Shown: in pieces, positions 12,611 through 22,125 of the stretch | Layout: every line of letters begins with the position of its first letter | How positions within the stretch are numbered: the stretch's first letter is position 1 | From: an uncultured Mediterraneibacter sp. | GTDB lineage: Bacteria > Bacillota > Clostridia > Lachnospirales > Lachnospiraceae | Direction: 5' to 3' | Length of the DNA stretch: 64,000 nt | NCBI GenBank assembly: GCA_944381935.1 | Contig: CALWMN010000008.1 | Location: 62,001-126,000, forward strand | Notes under the pieces: model-generated | Databases searched by the model: none | The model's input: the letters and a program-made list of their open reading frames with translations, nothing else | What the model was told of the DNA's origin: nothing | Position numbers and translations under genes: made by a program

Positions 12611-12639
12611 ATTTTACATCAAAAAGGGGTTATAAGCAA
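12611..12639 (-). promoter_or_regulatory. Candidate dnaA promoter
   Basis: On the minus strand TTGCTT (12639-12634) is spaced 17 bases from TAAAAT (12616-12611), about 60 bases upstream of the dnaA start. A DnaA-box variant (TTATGCACA, 12659-12651) lies just upstream of it, which would allow autoregulation. Confidence 0.55.
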
Positions 12640-12650
12640 TGAAAAATCAG

Positions 12651-12780
12651 TGTGCATAACTTTATGAACAGATAAAAAGCCAAAAAGCATAATAGATAGT
12701 AAAAATAAAAAAATTTTATTAACATATAATTTTCAGGTTATACAGCAGTTATCCACAAGTTATCCACATTTGGTTGATAA
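12651..12780. other. oriC: DnaA boxes and AT-rich unwinding candidate
   Basis: Two perfect DnaA boxes TTATCCACA lie two bases apart at 12749-12757 and 12760-12768. A weaker inverted box (TTATCAACC) lies at 12780-12772. Variants TTATGCACA (minus, 12659-12651) and TTATGAACA (12662-12670) sit at the other end. Between them, 12697-12735 is nearly pure A/T and could be the unwinding element. The location between the divergent dnaA and rpmH genes and the switch of gene direction support an origin. Confidence 0.85.
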
Positions 12781-12802
12781 CTCAAAAAAACCCTTATTTT
12801 GC

Positions 12803-12831
12803 TTGACTTATCGCGGTTTTTTCACTATAAT
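12803..12831 (+). promoter_or_regulatory. Promoter of the rpmH operon
   Basis: TTGACT (12803-12808), 17 bases, TATAAT (12826-12831). Transcription would begin near 12838, giving a leader of about 95 bases before rpmH. It lies next to the tandem DnaA boxes of oriC. Confidence 0.8.
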
Positions 12832-12933
12832 AAAGTGCAGTGTTCTTTCATGGAAAAGGACGTAAAAAATTTGCTGATTATTGTGAATACTTTTATTTAT
12901 AAAGTATATCAGTTAAAGGGAGGTGTATGGATA

Positions 12934-13068
12934 ATGAAAATGACATTTCAGCCGAAGAAAAGATCAAGATCTAAGGTTCACGGATTCAGAGCAAGAATGA
13001 GAACAGCAGGCGGAAGAAAAGTATTAGCTGCCAGAAGAGCAAAAGGAAGAAAACAGTTATCAGCTTAG
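12934..13068 (+). CDS. rpmH: Ribosomal protein bL34
   Basis: A 44-residue, very basic protein of the large ribosomal subunit. It begins [20 protein letters not shown] and ends [12 protein letters not shown], as bL34 does. The start is the ATG at 12934, with AGGGAGG ten bases upstream. An upstream in-frame extension to 12799 is rejected because it has no family match and would start before the promoter. It is the first gene of the rightward arm. Confidence 0.97.
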   Translation: MKMTFQPKKRSRSKVHGFRARMRTAGGRKVLAARRAKGRKQLSA

Positions 13069-13125
13069 GCCGCATAATATGTGGCCTTTTCTTCTATCTG
13101 GACGAAAAATAAATCGAGGGTATTG

Positions 13126-13500
13126 ATGAAATTTTCAGAATCTTTAAAAAAAAATAAAGATTTCAAAAATGTCTACAACAAAGGCAAATCTTATGCAAAC
13201 AGCCTTTTTGTCATGTATATCTTTCCAAATGGAACAGAACAGAACAGGATTGGAGTTTCGATAAGCAAAAAGGTAGGAAACAGTGTTGTGAGGCATCGTC
13301 TTAAGAGACAGATCATCGAGTGTTACAGAATGTCCGAAGAGAGTTTCCAATGTGGATATGATATAGTAGTTATTGTGAGAAAAGGTGCGCAGGGCAGTAG
13401 TTACAGCAGAATTGAAAGCGCATTGTTCCACCTTGGAAAGCTTCATAAAATTGTATCTGCAAGACAGGCACAGGCAGATACAGATATAGATATTATTTAA
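13126..13500 (+). CDS. rnpA: Ribonuclease P protein component
   Basis: A 124-residue basic protein that assists RNase P RNA in 5' maturation of tRNAs. The family signature VSKKVGNSVVRHRLKRQIIE appears here as ISKKVGNSVVRHRLKRQIIE. The ATG at 13126 follows CGAGGG by five bases and gives the usual N-terminus MKFSESLKKNKDFKNVY. A longer frame from 13081 has no support. It follows rpmH by 57 bases and is in the same operon. Confidence 0.96.
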   Translation: MKFSESLKKNKDFKNVYNKGKSYANSLFVMYIFPNGTEQNRIGVSISKKVGNSVVRHRLKRQIIECYRMSEESFQCGYDIVVIVRKGAQGSSYSRIESALFHLGKLHKIVSARQAQADTDIDII

Positions 13501-13515
13501 AAGGAAGTGGTGCAG

Positions 13516-13728
13516 ATGAAACGGATATTAATAGGCATGATCCGTTTTTACAGAAAATATCTATCAGGCCTGAAAGGCTACAGCTCCTGCAAATATTTTC
13601 CAACATGCTCACAGTATGGACTTGAAGCAATTGAAAAATATGGTGCACTTAAAGGCGGCGCCCTGGCTGTATGGAGAATTCTGCGCTGTAATCCATTTTC
13701 AAAAGGAGGATATGATCCGGTACCTTAA
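13516..13728 (+). CDS. yidD: Membrane protein insertion efficiency factor YidD
   Basis: A 70-residue protein with the family motif [22 protein letters not shown], then [24 protein letters not shown]. An N-terminal amphipathic helix [11 protein letters not shown] suggests peripheral membrane association. The ATG at 13516 is chosen because AAGGAAG lies eight bases upstream; two GTG codons just before it overlap that site. It sits between rnpA and yidC as in most bacteria and assists YidC insertion. Confidence 0.95.
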   Translation: MKRILIGMIRFYRKYLSGLKGYSSCKYFPTCSQYGLEAIEKYGALKGGALAVWRILRCNPFSKGGYDPVP

Positions 13729-13740
13729 GGAGGATGAAGA

Positions 13741-15102
13741 ATGGAAGTGTACGGACTTTTAGCTGCAGGATATGGTAACTGGCCGGTTATCAAGCAGATT
13801 GCATGGCTTTTGGGCCAGATAATGAATGGAATCTATAATGTAATGAGCGGATTATTCGGTATTGAGAATATTGGGATCTGCATTATAATCTTTACGATTA
13901 TTGTTTATACATTTATGATTCCCCTGACGATCAAACAGCAGAAATTTTCCAAAATGCAGGCAGTGATGACGCCGGAGATTCAGAAAATACAGAAAAAATA
14001 TGAAGGAAAAAAAGATCAGGCGTCCATGCTAAAGCAACAGGAAGAAATCCAGGTTGTCTATGACAAATATGGAACGACAATGTCGAGCGGATGTCTTCCG
14101 CTGCTGATTCAGATGCCTGTTCTTTTTGCACTTTACCCGGTAATTCAGAATATTCCGAATTATGTAAACGGCGTAAAAGAAGTATATATGCCTGTTGTAG
14201 AAAAAATCATGGCAACGAATGGATTCCAGTCTATTATGGAAACTATAGGATCAGAGAGTCCAGTCCTTATGAATCCTTCGTCTTATGATTATTCACAGGC
14301 AGATACTCTTGTAAATGTGCTCTATAAGTTCCAGGATGCAACATGGGGAAAACTTCTCGACCAGATGCCTGGAATTACAGATATTGCACAGAGCACAATG
14401 GAAAGCGTAACTCATCTGAACAGTTTCCTTGGAATCAATATCGGTGAACAGCCTCTCACAATGCTGACTTCAGCATTCCGTGATTTTTCTGTTCCGGGAA
14501 TCATACTTGCGATTATTATTCCGGTCATGGCGGGACTTACGCAGTTTATCAGTGTCAAGCTTCAGCCGCAGGCAGCTTCAACGGCAAATGACAAAGATAA
14601 TCCGATGGCAAGTTCTATGAAGACAATGACCTACACAATGCCTCTGATCTCAGTTGTATTTGGTTTTACTCTTCCGGCAGGTCTTGGACTTTACTGGGCA
14701 GTCAGTGCTCTTGTAAGATGTGTACAGCAGCTTGCGATCAATAAGTACCTGAGTAAGAAGTCAGTGGAGGATATTATTGAGGAAAATCAGAAAAAAGCTG
14801 CTAAAAAACGTGAGAAAAAAGGAGCATCAGCAAAAGAGATTAACAGGATGGCGACAATAAGCGCAAGAAATGTTGAAGCCAAAAAATCAAAGATGAGTGA
14901 TTCTGAGAGGGATGAAAAAATTAAGAAGGCCCGGCAGCTTGCCGATAATGCGAAACCGGGAAGCCTTACAGCGAAGGCAAATCTTGTCAGCAGATATAAC
15001 AGCGGCAGGAAGACACAGGAGCAGGATGTTCATCAGGAGAACTCAGAAGAAAGTAAGACAGAAGATAAGAACAATAAAACAAGCAGGAAGAAGAAAAAAT
15101 AG
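13741..15102 (+). CDS. yidC: Membrane protein insertase YidC/OxaA
   Basis: A 453-residue polytopic membrane protein that inserts and folds membrane proteins. Membrane segments occur near residues 20-65, a reentrant region around 110-130 (SGCLPLLIQMPVLFALYPV), 245-275 and 300-330. The tail from about residue 345 is long and lysine-rich, as in ribosome-binding Gram-positive YidC. There is no clear lipoprotein signal. Its ribosome-binding site AAGGAGG overlaps the end of yidD. Confidence 0.96.
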   Translation: MEVYGLLAAGYGNWPVIKQIAWLLGQIMNGIYNVMSGLFGIENIGICIIIFTIIVYTFMIPLTIKQQKFSKMQAVMTPEIQKIQKKYEGKKDQASMLKQQEEIQVVYDKYGTTMSSGCLPLLIQMPVLFALYPVIQNIPNYVNGVKEVYMPVVEKIMATNGFQSIMETIGSESPVLMNPSSYDYSQADTLVNVLYKFQDATWGKLLDQMPGITDIAQSTMESVTHLNSFLGINIGEQPLTMLTSAFRDFSVPGIILAIIIPVMAGLTQFISVKLQPQAASTANDKDNPMASSMKTMTYTMPLISVVFGFTLPAGLGLYWAVSALVRCVQQLAINKYLSKKSVEDIIEENQKKAAKKREKKGASAKEINRMATISARNVEAKKSKMSDSERDEKIKKARQLADNAKPGSLTAKANLVSRYNSGRKTQEQDVHQENSEESKTEDKNNKTSRKKKK

Positions 15103-15152
15103 TTGTCTGTCCGGCGGGACAGTATCAGCCTGTTAGAAAGGAAGGAATCGGG

Positions 15153-15974
15153 ATGAATGGCAGTATCAGAGTATCAGCAAAAACAGTAGATGATGCGATT
15201 ACAGAAGCATTGATACAGTTGGGTGTTACCAGTGACAGACTGGAATATGAAGTAATTGAAAAAGGAAGTCCTGGATTTTTAGGAATCGGGATGAAACAGG
15301 CTGTAATAGAAGCAAGAAAAAAACCGGATCCCAAGCCAGTACCGGAAGAAGTTGAGTCAGCAGAAGATAAGCCTGAGAAAAAGGAAGAAAAGAGAGAAAA
15401 AGCTGCCCGTATCAGGAAGGACCGTCCGGAAAAGAAGGTAAAGAAAGAATCGAAAGAAAAAGAAGAAAGCAGGATTGAAGAATCCGGGAAAAAAGAAGAA
15501 GCTGTGCTTGCAGAAGTTGAGGATGCTACGATAACGGCGGTTGAAGAATTTCTGAAGAATACTCTGTCTGCTATGAACATGGAGGTTGAGATCAAGTCTG
15601 AGATCGACAAAGACGGTGCTTTGAGTATTTATATGAGCGGTGAGCATATGGGAATCCTTATCGGGAAAAGAGGGCAGACTCTCGACGCCCTCCAGTATCT
15701 TGCAAATCGTGTAGCGAACAAGCATCAGGACGGCTATGTAAGAGTAAAGCTTGATACAGAGAACTACCGTGCAAGGCGTGAAGAGACGTTAAGGCATCTT
15801 GCAAGGAATATTGCCCACAAGGTAAAAAGAACGAGAAGACCCGTTGCTCTCGAGCCTATGAATCCCTATGAAAGAAGGATTATCCATTCTTCTCTCCAGT
15901 CTGATCCTTATGTGACAACGCACAGCGAGGGAGAAGAACCCTACAGAAAAGTTGTTGTGACACTGAAGAGATAA
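15153..15974 (+). CDS. jag: Jag/KhpB RNA-binding protein
   Basis: A 273-residue RNA-binding protein with three parts. A Jag N-terminal domain spans residues 1-50 (SAKTVDDAITEALIQLG). A charged Lys/Glu linker covers about 55-125. A KH domain has the GxxG loop in GILIGKRGQTLDALQYL, followed by an R3H domain in which RRIIHSSLQSDPYVTTHSEG matches the R3H signature. It is known to pair with KhpA and affect cell elongation in streptococci. It follows yidC in the conserved order. Confidence 0.95.
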   Translation: MNGSIRVSAKTVDDAITEALIQLGVTSDRLEYEVIEKGSPGFLGIGMKQAVIEARKKPDPKPVPEEVESAEDKPEKKEEKREKAARIRKDRPEKKVKKESKEKEESRIEESGKKEEAVLAEVEDATITAVEEFLKNTLSAMNMEVEIKSEIDKDGALSIYMSGEHMGILIGKRGQTLDALQYLANRVANKHQDGYVRVKLDTENYRARREETLRHLARNIAHKVKRTRRPVALEPMNPYERRIIHSSLQSDPYVTTHSEGEEPYRKVVVTLKR

Positions 15975-16001
15975 AATACAGAATGACTGGCCTATGAAGC
16001 G

Positions 16002-16054
16002 AAAGGACGTTTACGCTTCACGATACTTTCGTGAAACGGTGAAACGTCCTTTTA
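16002..16054 (+). terminator. Large hairpin between jag and mnmE
   Basis: AAAGGACGTTT (16002-16012) pairs with AAACGTCCTTT (16042-16052), with an inner stem TTCACGA/TCGTGAA. The T-tail is only four bases and is followed by AAAA, so it may attenuate rather than stop transcription into mnmE. Confidence 0.6.
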
Positions 16055-16081
16055 AAATTGAAGACAGGAAAGGTTGAAGAA

Positions 16082-17479
16082 ATGAAAACTGATACGATAG
16101 CCGCAATTGCTACAGGGATGACAAATTCGGGGATCGGAATCGTAAGGATAACCGGGAAAAACGCATTTGAGACAATTGACAGAATATACAGGGGAAAGTC
16201 TGCGATAGCAGAAGCTGACAGCCATACCATTCATTATGGGCATATTTGGGATCAGGATGAATTAATCGATGAAGTTCTTGTTATGGTTATGCGTTCCCCC
16301 CGAACATATACAGGGGAAGATACAGTTGAAATCAATTGTCATGGCGGAACCTTTGTTGTGAGAAGAGTTCTGGACACTGTTTTAAAAAATGGGGCAAGAC
16401 CGGCGGAACCCGGTGAATTTACGAAAAGGGCATTTCTGAATGGAAAGATGGATCTCTCCCAGTCAGAGGCGGTTATGGATCTTATATCCTCTCAGAACGA
16501 ATATGCGCTGCAAAGTTCAATCAGTCAAATAAAAGGAAGTTTGAAAAATAAAATCAAAGATATTAGAAATAAAATAATTTACCATACTGCTTTTTTAGAA
16601 TCTGCTTTGGATGATCCGGAGCATATCAGTTTGGATGGTTATAGTTTTACATTGAAAAAAGATTCAGAAGAAATTATAAGGGATCTGGACGAGCTTATTG
16701 ATTCGGCTGATGATGGAAGAATAGTAAAAGAGGGAATCCAGACAGTAATTGTGGGTAAGCCAAATGCAGGAAAGTCGTCACTGCTCAATGTTCTTGCAGG
16801 CCATGAGCGTGCCATTGTGACAGATATAGAGGGAACTACAAGAGATGTTCTGGAAGAACAGATCAGTCTTCAGGGTATTAATCTTAACATAATCGACACA
16901 GCGGGAATCCGTACTACGGATGACAGGATAGAAAAGATAGGCGTGGAAAGGGCGAAAGATTATGCAAGGAATGCCGATCTTGTTATCTATGTAGTGGATT
17001 CCTCAAGAAATCTGGATGAAAATGATGAAAAAATTATGGAGTTGATATATGATAAAAAAACAGTTATACTTCTGAACAAGTCGGATCTTGATATTATGAT
17101 AACAAAGGATATCATGAGAAAAAGGCTTCAGGATATTTCAAAAGGAAATATCCTTCAGGATATTCCGATGATAGAAATATCTGCAAAGGAGGAGGCAGGG
17201 ATTAAAGAACTGGAGAATACGATCAGGTCTATGTTTATAAAGGGCAGGTTATCCTTTAACGATGAAATCTATATCACCAATGCAAGGCAGAAGATATCGC
17301 TTACAGAAGCTTCAGAGGGTATGAAAAGGGTGGTTGAAAGCATTGATTCAGGGATGCCGGAGGATTTTTATTCCATAGATCTGATGGATGCATATGAGGC
17401 ACTCGGGAAAATTACGGGAGAATCGATGGGAGAAGATTTGATAAATGAAATATTCAGCAAATTCTGTATGGGAAAATAA
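16082..17479 (+). CDS. mnmE: tRNA uridine-5-carboxymethylaminomethyl GTPase MnmE
   Basis: A 465-residue GTPase that, with MnmG, modifies wobble uridine 34 in tRNAs. The N-terminal folate-binding domain includes [20 protein letters not shown]. The G domain has P-loop [20 protein letters not shown] and NKSD. The protein ends in FCMGK, which carries the essential Cys. The start is the ATG at 16082; the TTG at 16058 is rejected since AGGAAAGG lies about ten bases before the ATG. The 3' end overlaps mnmG by 35 bases. Confidence 0.97.
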   Translation: MKTDTIAAIATGMTNSGIGIVRITGKNAFETIDRIYRGKSAIAEADSHTIHYGHIWDQDELIDEVLVMVMRSPRTYTGEDTVEINCHGGTFVVRRVLDTVLKNGARPAEPGEFTKRAFLNGKMDLSQSEAVMDLISSQNEYALQSSISQIKGSLKNKIKDIRNKIIYHTAFLESALDDPEHISLDGYSFTLKKDSEEIIRDLDELIDSADDGRIVKEGIQTVIVGKPNAGKSSLLNVLAGHERAIVTDIEGTTRDVLEEQISLQGINLNIIDTAGIRTTDDRIEKIGVERAKDYARNADLVIYVVDSSRNLDENDEKIMELIYDKKTVILLNKSDLDIMITKDIMRKRLQDISKGNILQDIPMIEISAKEEAGIKELENTIRSMFIKGRLSFNDEIYITNARQKISLTEASEGMKRVVESIDSGMPEDFYSIDLMDAYEALGKITGESMGEDLINEIFSKFCMGK

Positions 17480-19337
17480 GGATGGGTATGATATCGTCGT
17501 CGTAGGCGCAGGACATGCAGGATGTGAGGCAGCCCTTGCAGCGGCGAGACTTGGATTTCAGACAGTTATCTTTACGGTAAGTGTTGACAGCATTGCGCTA
17601 ATGCCATGTAATCCGAATATCGGAGGAAGTTCAAAAGGCCATCTTGTAAGAGAGGTTGACGCTCTGGGCGGAGAAATGGGGAAAGTCATTGACAGGACAT
17701 TTATTCAGTCAAAGATGCTTAACAGCTCTAAGGGACCTGCCGTACATTCTCTCAGGGCACAGGCGGATAAAGCTGATTACAGCAGGACGATGAGACAGGT
17801 TCTGGAAGGGCAGGATAATCTGGATATCCGACAGATGGAGGTAACAGATATTTTGACGGAGGATGGAAGAATAAAGGGAGTTCAGACCTACTCGGGAGCT
17901 GTCTACTACTGCAGGGCAGTCATTCTCTGTACGGGCACTTATCTGAAAGCGAGATGTATTTATGGGGATGTCAGCACATATACGGGCCCCAATGGTTTGC
18001 AGAGTGCGAATTATCTCACGGAAAGCCTGAAATCTCTCGGTATCAGAATGTACCGTTTTAAGACAGGTACTCCTGCCAGAATTGACCGCAATTCAATAGA
18101 TTTTAGTAAAATGGAGGAGCAGAAAGGGGATGAGAGGGTAGTACCCTTTTCTTTTACGACTGACCCTGAAGATGTTCAGATTGAACAGGTATCATGCTGG
18201 CTTACTTATACAAATGAAACTACACATGAAATTATCCGCAGGAATCTTGACCGGTCCCCTCTTTTTTCCGGCGCCATTGAGGGAACCGGACCGAGATACT
18301 GCCCCTCTATTGAGGATAAGGTGGTAAAGTTTCCGGATAAGAACAGACATCAGGTTTTCATAGAGCCGGAAGGTCTTCATACGACGGAGATGTATGTGGG
18401 GGGGATGTCTAGTTCTCTTCCTGAGGATGTACAGTATACAATGTACAGAAGTGTTCCAGGACTTGAGCATGCCAGAATTGTAAGAAACGCTTATGCGATT
18501 GAATATGATTGTATAGATGCACGTCAGCTTAAAAGCACTCTGGAATTTAAAAATATAGAAGGTCTATTTAGTGCGGGACAGTTTAATGGAAGTTCAGGTT
18601 ACGAGGAGGCGGCTGCACAGGGGCTGATTGCCGGTATTAATGCGGCAAGAAAGCTTCAGGGGAAAGAGGGAATTGTTTTAGACAGATCACAGGGATATAT
18701 TGGTGTTCTCATTGATGACCTTGTGACAAAGGAGAGCCATGAACCTTATCGTATGATGACTTCACGTGCAGAATATCGCCTTCTTTTAAGGCAAGACAAT
18801 GCGGATTTAAGATTGACAGAAATCGGATATGAGGCAGGTCTGATTGGTGAAGAAAGATATGAAAGGCTTTTGGAAAAGAGAAAAATGATTGATCTTGAGA
18901 TTGAGAGAGTACAGCATACGAATATCGGTCCTTCACAGGAAATACAGGATCTTTTATATTCCCTTGGGAGTGCCGTTCTTAGTTCGGGATGTACCCTTGC
19001 TGAACTGATAAAGAGACCGGAGTTGTCTTATGATACTCTTGCTTCAATTGATCCTTCCAGACCTTCACTCCCACAAGATGTGAAAGATCAGGTTAATATT
19101 AATATTAAATATGATGGATATATTAAACGGCAGATGCGTCAGGTCGAGCAGTTTAAAAAGATGGAAAAGAAAAAGATTCCTCAAGACATAAATTACGATG
19201 AAATAAAAAGTTTGCGGATAGAAGCAAAGCAAAAGCTCAATGAGATCCACCCTGTTTCAATTGGGCAGGCATCAAGAATTTCAGGTGTTTCTCCAGCAGA
19301 TATATCAGTCCTTCTTGTATATCTTGGTGGGAAGTAA
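17445..19337 (+). CDS. mnmG: tRNA uridine-5-carboxymethylaminomethyl modification enzyme MnmG
   Basis: A 630-residue FAD enzyme, partner of MnmE. The dinucleotide-binding motif [20 protein letters not shown] lies near residues 19-38, followed by [21 protein letters not shown] and [12 protein letters not shown]. The C-terminal helical domain ends [16 protein letters not shown]. The ATG at 17445 lies inside mnmE; no later in-frame start precedes the FAD motif, and GGAGAAG lies at a workable distance. Overlap implies translational coupling of the pair. Confidence 0.97.
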   Translation: MKYSANSVWENKDGYDIVVVGAGHAGCEAALAAARLGFQTVIFTVSVDSIALMPCNPNIGGSSKGHLVREVDALGGEMGKVIDRTFIQSKMLNSSKGPAVHSLRAQADKADYSRTMRQVLEGQDNLDIRQMEVTDILTEDGRIKGVQTYSGAVYYCRAVILCTGTYLKARCIYGDVSTYTGPNGLQSANYLTESLKSLGIRMYRFKTGTPARIDRNSIDFSKMEEQKGDERVVPFSFTTDPEDVQIEQVSCWLTYTNETTHEIIRRNLDRSPLFSGAIEGTGPRYCPSIEDKVVKFPDKNRHQVFIEPEGLHTTEMYVGGMSSSLPEDVQYTMYRSVPGLEHARIVRNAYAIEYDCIDARQLKSTLEFKNIEGLFSAGQFNGSSGYEEAAAQGLIAGINAARKLQGKEGIVLDRSQGYIGVLIDDLVTKESHEPYRMMTSRAEYRLLLRQDNADLRLTEIGYEAGLIGEERYERLLEKRKMIDLEIERVQHTNIGPSQEIQDLLYSLGSAVLSSGCTLAELIKRPELSYDTLASIDPSRPSLPQDVKDQVNINIKYDGYIKRQMRQVEQFKKMEKKKIPQDINYDEIKSLRIEAKQKLNEIHPVSIGQASRISGVSPADISVLLVYLGGK

Positions 19338-19358
19338 AAAGAAGGATGAGGTTTTAAT

Positions 19359-20069
19359 ATGACAGATAAATTTGATATGGAATTAAAGGAATTTGGGATT
19401 GTCTTATCTGATATACAGAAAAAGCAATTTGACCGGTATTACGAATTATTGACTGAGTGGAATACATTTATGAATTTGACCGCTATTACTGATTATGATG
19501 AGGTGAATTTAAAACATTTTACCGACAGTCTTTCGATTGCGAAAATTGTTGATATGAATAAGGTGAACAGTGTGATAGATGTAGGGACTGGTGCAGGTCT
19601 TCCCGGTATTCCGCTGAAGATCGTGTTTCCCCATTTAAGGGTTGTTCTTCTTGATTCTTTGAATAAAAGAATTAAATTTTTAAATAAAGTGATAGAAGAA
19701 CTCAGGCTTGGGGATATTATCGCATACCACGGCAGAGCGGAAGAGTATGCCAGAAAAAATGAGTTCAGGGAGCAGTTTGATCTCTGTGTATCACGTGCCG
19801 TGGCAAACTTATCCACATTAAGTGAATATTGTTTGCCTTTTGTGTTGATAACTGGCAGTTTTGTGTCATATAAGAGCGGTGAGTCTGACATAGAAATAAA
19901 GGATGCGGAAAATGCAATCAAATTATTGGGAGGAGAGATATCACTTATTGATAAATTTTCTCTTCCATATTCTAACCTGGGTCGCTCTTTGGTGAATATT
20001 AGGAAAATAAAGCATACTCCATCAAAATTTCCAAGAAAAGCCGGATTGCCTTCAAAAGACCCTTTATGA
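19359..20069 (+). CDS. rsmG: 16S rRNA (guanine527-N7)-methyltransferase RsmG
   Basis: A 236-residue SAM-dependent methyltransferase of 16S rRNA. The substrate region has LLTEWNTFMNLTAITDYDEV and the SAM loop is VIDVGTGAGLPGIPLKIV. FDLCVSRAVANLSTLSEYCLPF is also conserved. It follows mnmG by 21 bases. A bidirectional terminator lies just past its stop, so it ends the rpmH-to-rsmG run. Confidence 0.97.
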   Translation: MTDKFDMELKEFGIVLSDIQKKQFDRYYELLTEWNTFMNLTAITDYDEVNLKHFTDSLSIAKIVDMNKVNSVIDVGTGAGLPGIPLKIVFPHLRVVLLDSLNKRIKFLNKVIEELRLGDIIAYHGRAEEYARKNEFREQFDLCVSRAVANLSTLSEYCLPFVLITGSFVSYKSGESDIEIKDAENAIKLLGGEISLIDKFSLPYSNLGRSLVNIRKIKHTPSKFPRKAGLPSKDPL

Positions 20070-20097
20070 TGAATCAGTTGTATTTATTGTTTTTGAA

Positions 20098-20126
20098 AAT
20101 AAGAGGCGTGGAAGATATAAATCCAC
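20098..20126. terminator. Bidirectional terminator between rsmG and the hydrolase gene
   Basis: AATAAGAGG-C-GTGGA pairs with TCCAC-A-CCTCTTATT, with A-rich and T-rich flanks on both sides. It lies between convergent genes. Confidence 0.8.
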
Positions 20127-20137
20127 ACCTCTTATTT

Positions 20138-21109
20138 TTATTCATCTGAAGAAAGAAGTACATTCACTTGTTCAATAAACTCTTCAGGCTTTTCCATATG
20201 GGGAACCTGTTTTGCCATATCAATTCCAAGTATTTCAATTGACGGCAGATGGTTTTGATATTGATTGGCAATTAATAAATTTTCTGGATTATTATTTCCA
20301 ATAATGATAAAAATACTGTTTGTTAATTTATTCAGACAGCATGTGACATTTGCGTTAGTAAATCTTGATTTCTGACATGCATAGAGGTATTTAGAATGTA
20401 TTTTATCTCTGTGTGAGGATTCAAAATATGTCAGAATATCTTCTTCCCTTATTTTATTGTGATCATAATAGTATTTTTCTTTTAGTTGTTCTCGAATTGT
20501 TCTTTTATTGACTTTCATATTATAGATGAAGGTACCGATTACAGGGCTTAGAAGCAAATATTTTATCATATTTGAATGCTTTCCAGGGTTTTTAGAAAGA
20601 GTAACAAGATTCTCGGGATTTATCATAATTACTCTTTTAATTACAGAATCATCGTTTGCACATGCCATTAATGCAAAAGCATTCGACTCACCAGAAGCAA
20701 TTATGTCTGTTTTTTCTTTTATAATATTTTTTATAAAATCTGTTATAAGTTGTACATATAAAAAGTTTGTATATGTAAGCATAGGCTTTTCAGAACAACC
20801 ACATCCAAGTAGATCTATTGCGTATACAGTATTTGTTTCGGATAATTTATTGATGATATTATTCCATTCGTAAGAGGAAGAACAGACATCTAGGTTATGA
20901 ATCAGTAATATAGGAGAACCTTTTCCTTTCTTTATATATGCTATTTTTCCAAATCTCCAGTTATAATATTCATAATTATTTTGATCTAATAAGTTATCTG
21001 CTGTAGATAGGTAATAGAATAGTCTGTTGATAATGTGCATTGTTCCGAGTGCAGCTCCTGTAAAAACACCAAGAAAAGTAAGTTTTTTTCTTAAATTCAA
21101 TCTGACCAC
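20138..21109 (-). CDS. Alpha/beta hydrolase-fold protein
   Basis: A 323-residue protein. An N-terminal hydrophobic segment (about residues 10-30) suggests membrane attachment. The fold is recognised by ILLIHNLDVCSSSYEW (oxyanion region), YAIDLLGCGCSEKP, and a nucleophile elbow ASGESNAFAL with Ser in GESNA instead of GxSxG. A late VPHMEKPEEF supplies the likely catalytic His. Substrate is unknown. It runs against its neighbours between rsmG and parA, where many Firmicutes have noc. It is strikingly AT-rich compared with genes further right. Confidence 0.75.
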   Translation of the reverse strand: MVRLNLRKKLTFLGVFTGAALGTMHIINRLFYYLSTADNLLDQNNYEYYNWRFGKIAYIKKGKGSPILLIHNLDVCSSSYEWNNIINKLSETNTVYAIDLLGCGCSEKPMLTYTNFLYVQLITDFIKNIIKEKTDIIASGESNAFALMACANDDSVIKRVIMINPENLVTLSKNPGKHSNMIKYLLLSPVIGTFIYNMKVNKRTIREQLKEKYYYDHNKIREEDILTYFESSHRDKIHSKYLYACQKSRFTNANVTCCLNKLTNSIFIIIGNNNPENLLIANQYQNHLPSIEILGIDMAKQVPHMEKPEEFIEQVNVLLSSDE

Positions 21110-21173
21110 CTGCCTTTTATTTTGGTATTATTATACTACATCGTGAAAATCAAATAAACCCTTATTTCAAAAA

Positions 21174-21189
21174 TGTTTCACGTGAAACA
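21174..21189. promoter_or_regulatory. parS: parS site 1
   Basis: TGTTTCACGTGAAACA is an exact match to the 16-base Firmicutes parS palindrome, the ParB loading site. It is flanked by AAAA/TTTT, which extends the palindrome. It lies 166 bases before parA. Confidence 0.95.
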
Positions 21190-21274
21190 TTTTTCTTGAT
21201 TTTATTTCTTAGTGTTTTTGAGTTTTATGTTAGATATATTAAATAAGCCTCTGATTTAAAAAATAAAATATAGA

Positions 21275-21290
21275 TGTTTCACGTGAAACA
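21275..21290. promoter_or_regulatory. parS: parS site 2
   Basis: A second exact TGTTTCACGTGAAACA, 101 bases from the first and 65 bases before parA. The flanking bases extend the palindrome to about 24 bases (TAGA...TCTA). Confidence 0.95.
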
Positions 21291-21354
21291 TCTATAGATA
21301 AATATATGAAAAGATGCTATAATAATAAAGTGTCCAGAAGAAAGGAGTACAGAA

Positions 21355-22122
21355 ATGGGTAGAATTATAGCAATAGCCAATCAAAAGGGAGGCGTAGGAA
21401 AGACAACAACAGCAATTAATTTGTCAGCATCTCTTGCGAGTCTGGGAAAGAAAGTGCTGGCGCTTGATATGGATCCACAGGGAAATATGACAAGTGGTTT
21501 AGGCGTAGATAAAAGTGAAATCGATAAAACAATATATGATTTAATTATTGGTGATGTCAATATTGAAGAATGTATATGTAAAAACATATTTGAAAACCTG
21601 GATGTACTTCCTTCAAATATCGATCTTTCAGCTGCCGAAATTGAATTAATAGGAGTGGATAATAAAGAATATCTTCTAAAAGAAGAAGTGGAAAAGATAA
21701 AAGATCAATATGATTTTATTATAATCGATTGTCCTCCTGCACTGAGTATGTTGACAATAAATGCGATGACGACATCAGATTCAGTTTTAGTACCGATACA
21801 GTGCGAGTATTATGCGCTGGAAGGGTTAAGTCAGTTGATACATACAATAGAACTTGTCCGAGAAAGATTAAACTCAAAATTGGAGATAGAAGGAGTTGTA
21901 TTTACAATGTATGATGCAAGAACAAATCTATCTCTTCAAGTAGTGGAAAACGTAAAAGATAATCTGGATCAGACAATATATAAAACAATTATACCAAGAA
22001 ATATAAGACTTGCCGAAGCTCCAAGTTATGGTATGCCAATAACAATGTATGATCCTAAATCGACAGGAGCTGAAAGTTATTTGATGCTTGCTGATGAAGT
22101 TATTCATAAAGGAGAAGAATAA
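21355..22122 (+). CDS. parA: Chromosome partitioning ATPase ParA (Soj)
   Basis: A 255-residue ParA/MinD ATPase. The deviant Walker A motif is ANQKGGVGKTTTAINLSASL with signature Lys at residue 11, and Walker B is FIIIDCPPALS. It has no N-terminal DNA-binding extension, so it is the chromosomal Soj type, which moves ParB-parS complexes and controls DnaA in Bacillus. AAGGAG precedes the ATG. parB follows after three bases. Confidence 0.96.
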   Translation: MGRIIAIANQKGGVGKTTTAINLSASLASLGKKVLALDMDPQGNMTSGLGVDKSEIDKTIYDLIIGDVNIEECICKNIFENLDVLPSNIDLSAAEIELIGVDNKEYLLKEEVEKIKDQYDFIIIDCPPALSMLTINAMTTSDSVLVPIQCEYYALEGLSQLIHTIELVRERLNSKLEIEGVVFTMYDARTNLSLQVVENVKDNLDQTIYKTIIPRNIRLAEAPSYGMPITMYDPKSTGAESYLMLADEVIHKGEE

Positions 22123-22125
22123 AAT

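Noticed and set aside
12799-12933. Upstream extension of the rpmH frame
   Set aside because: It would start before the mapped -35/-10 of the same promoter, and bL34 is 44 residues.
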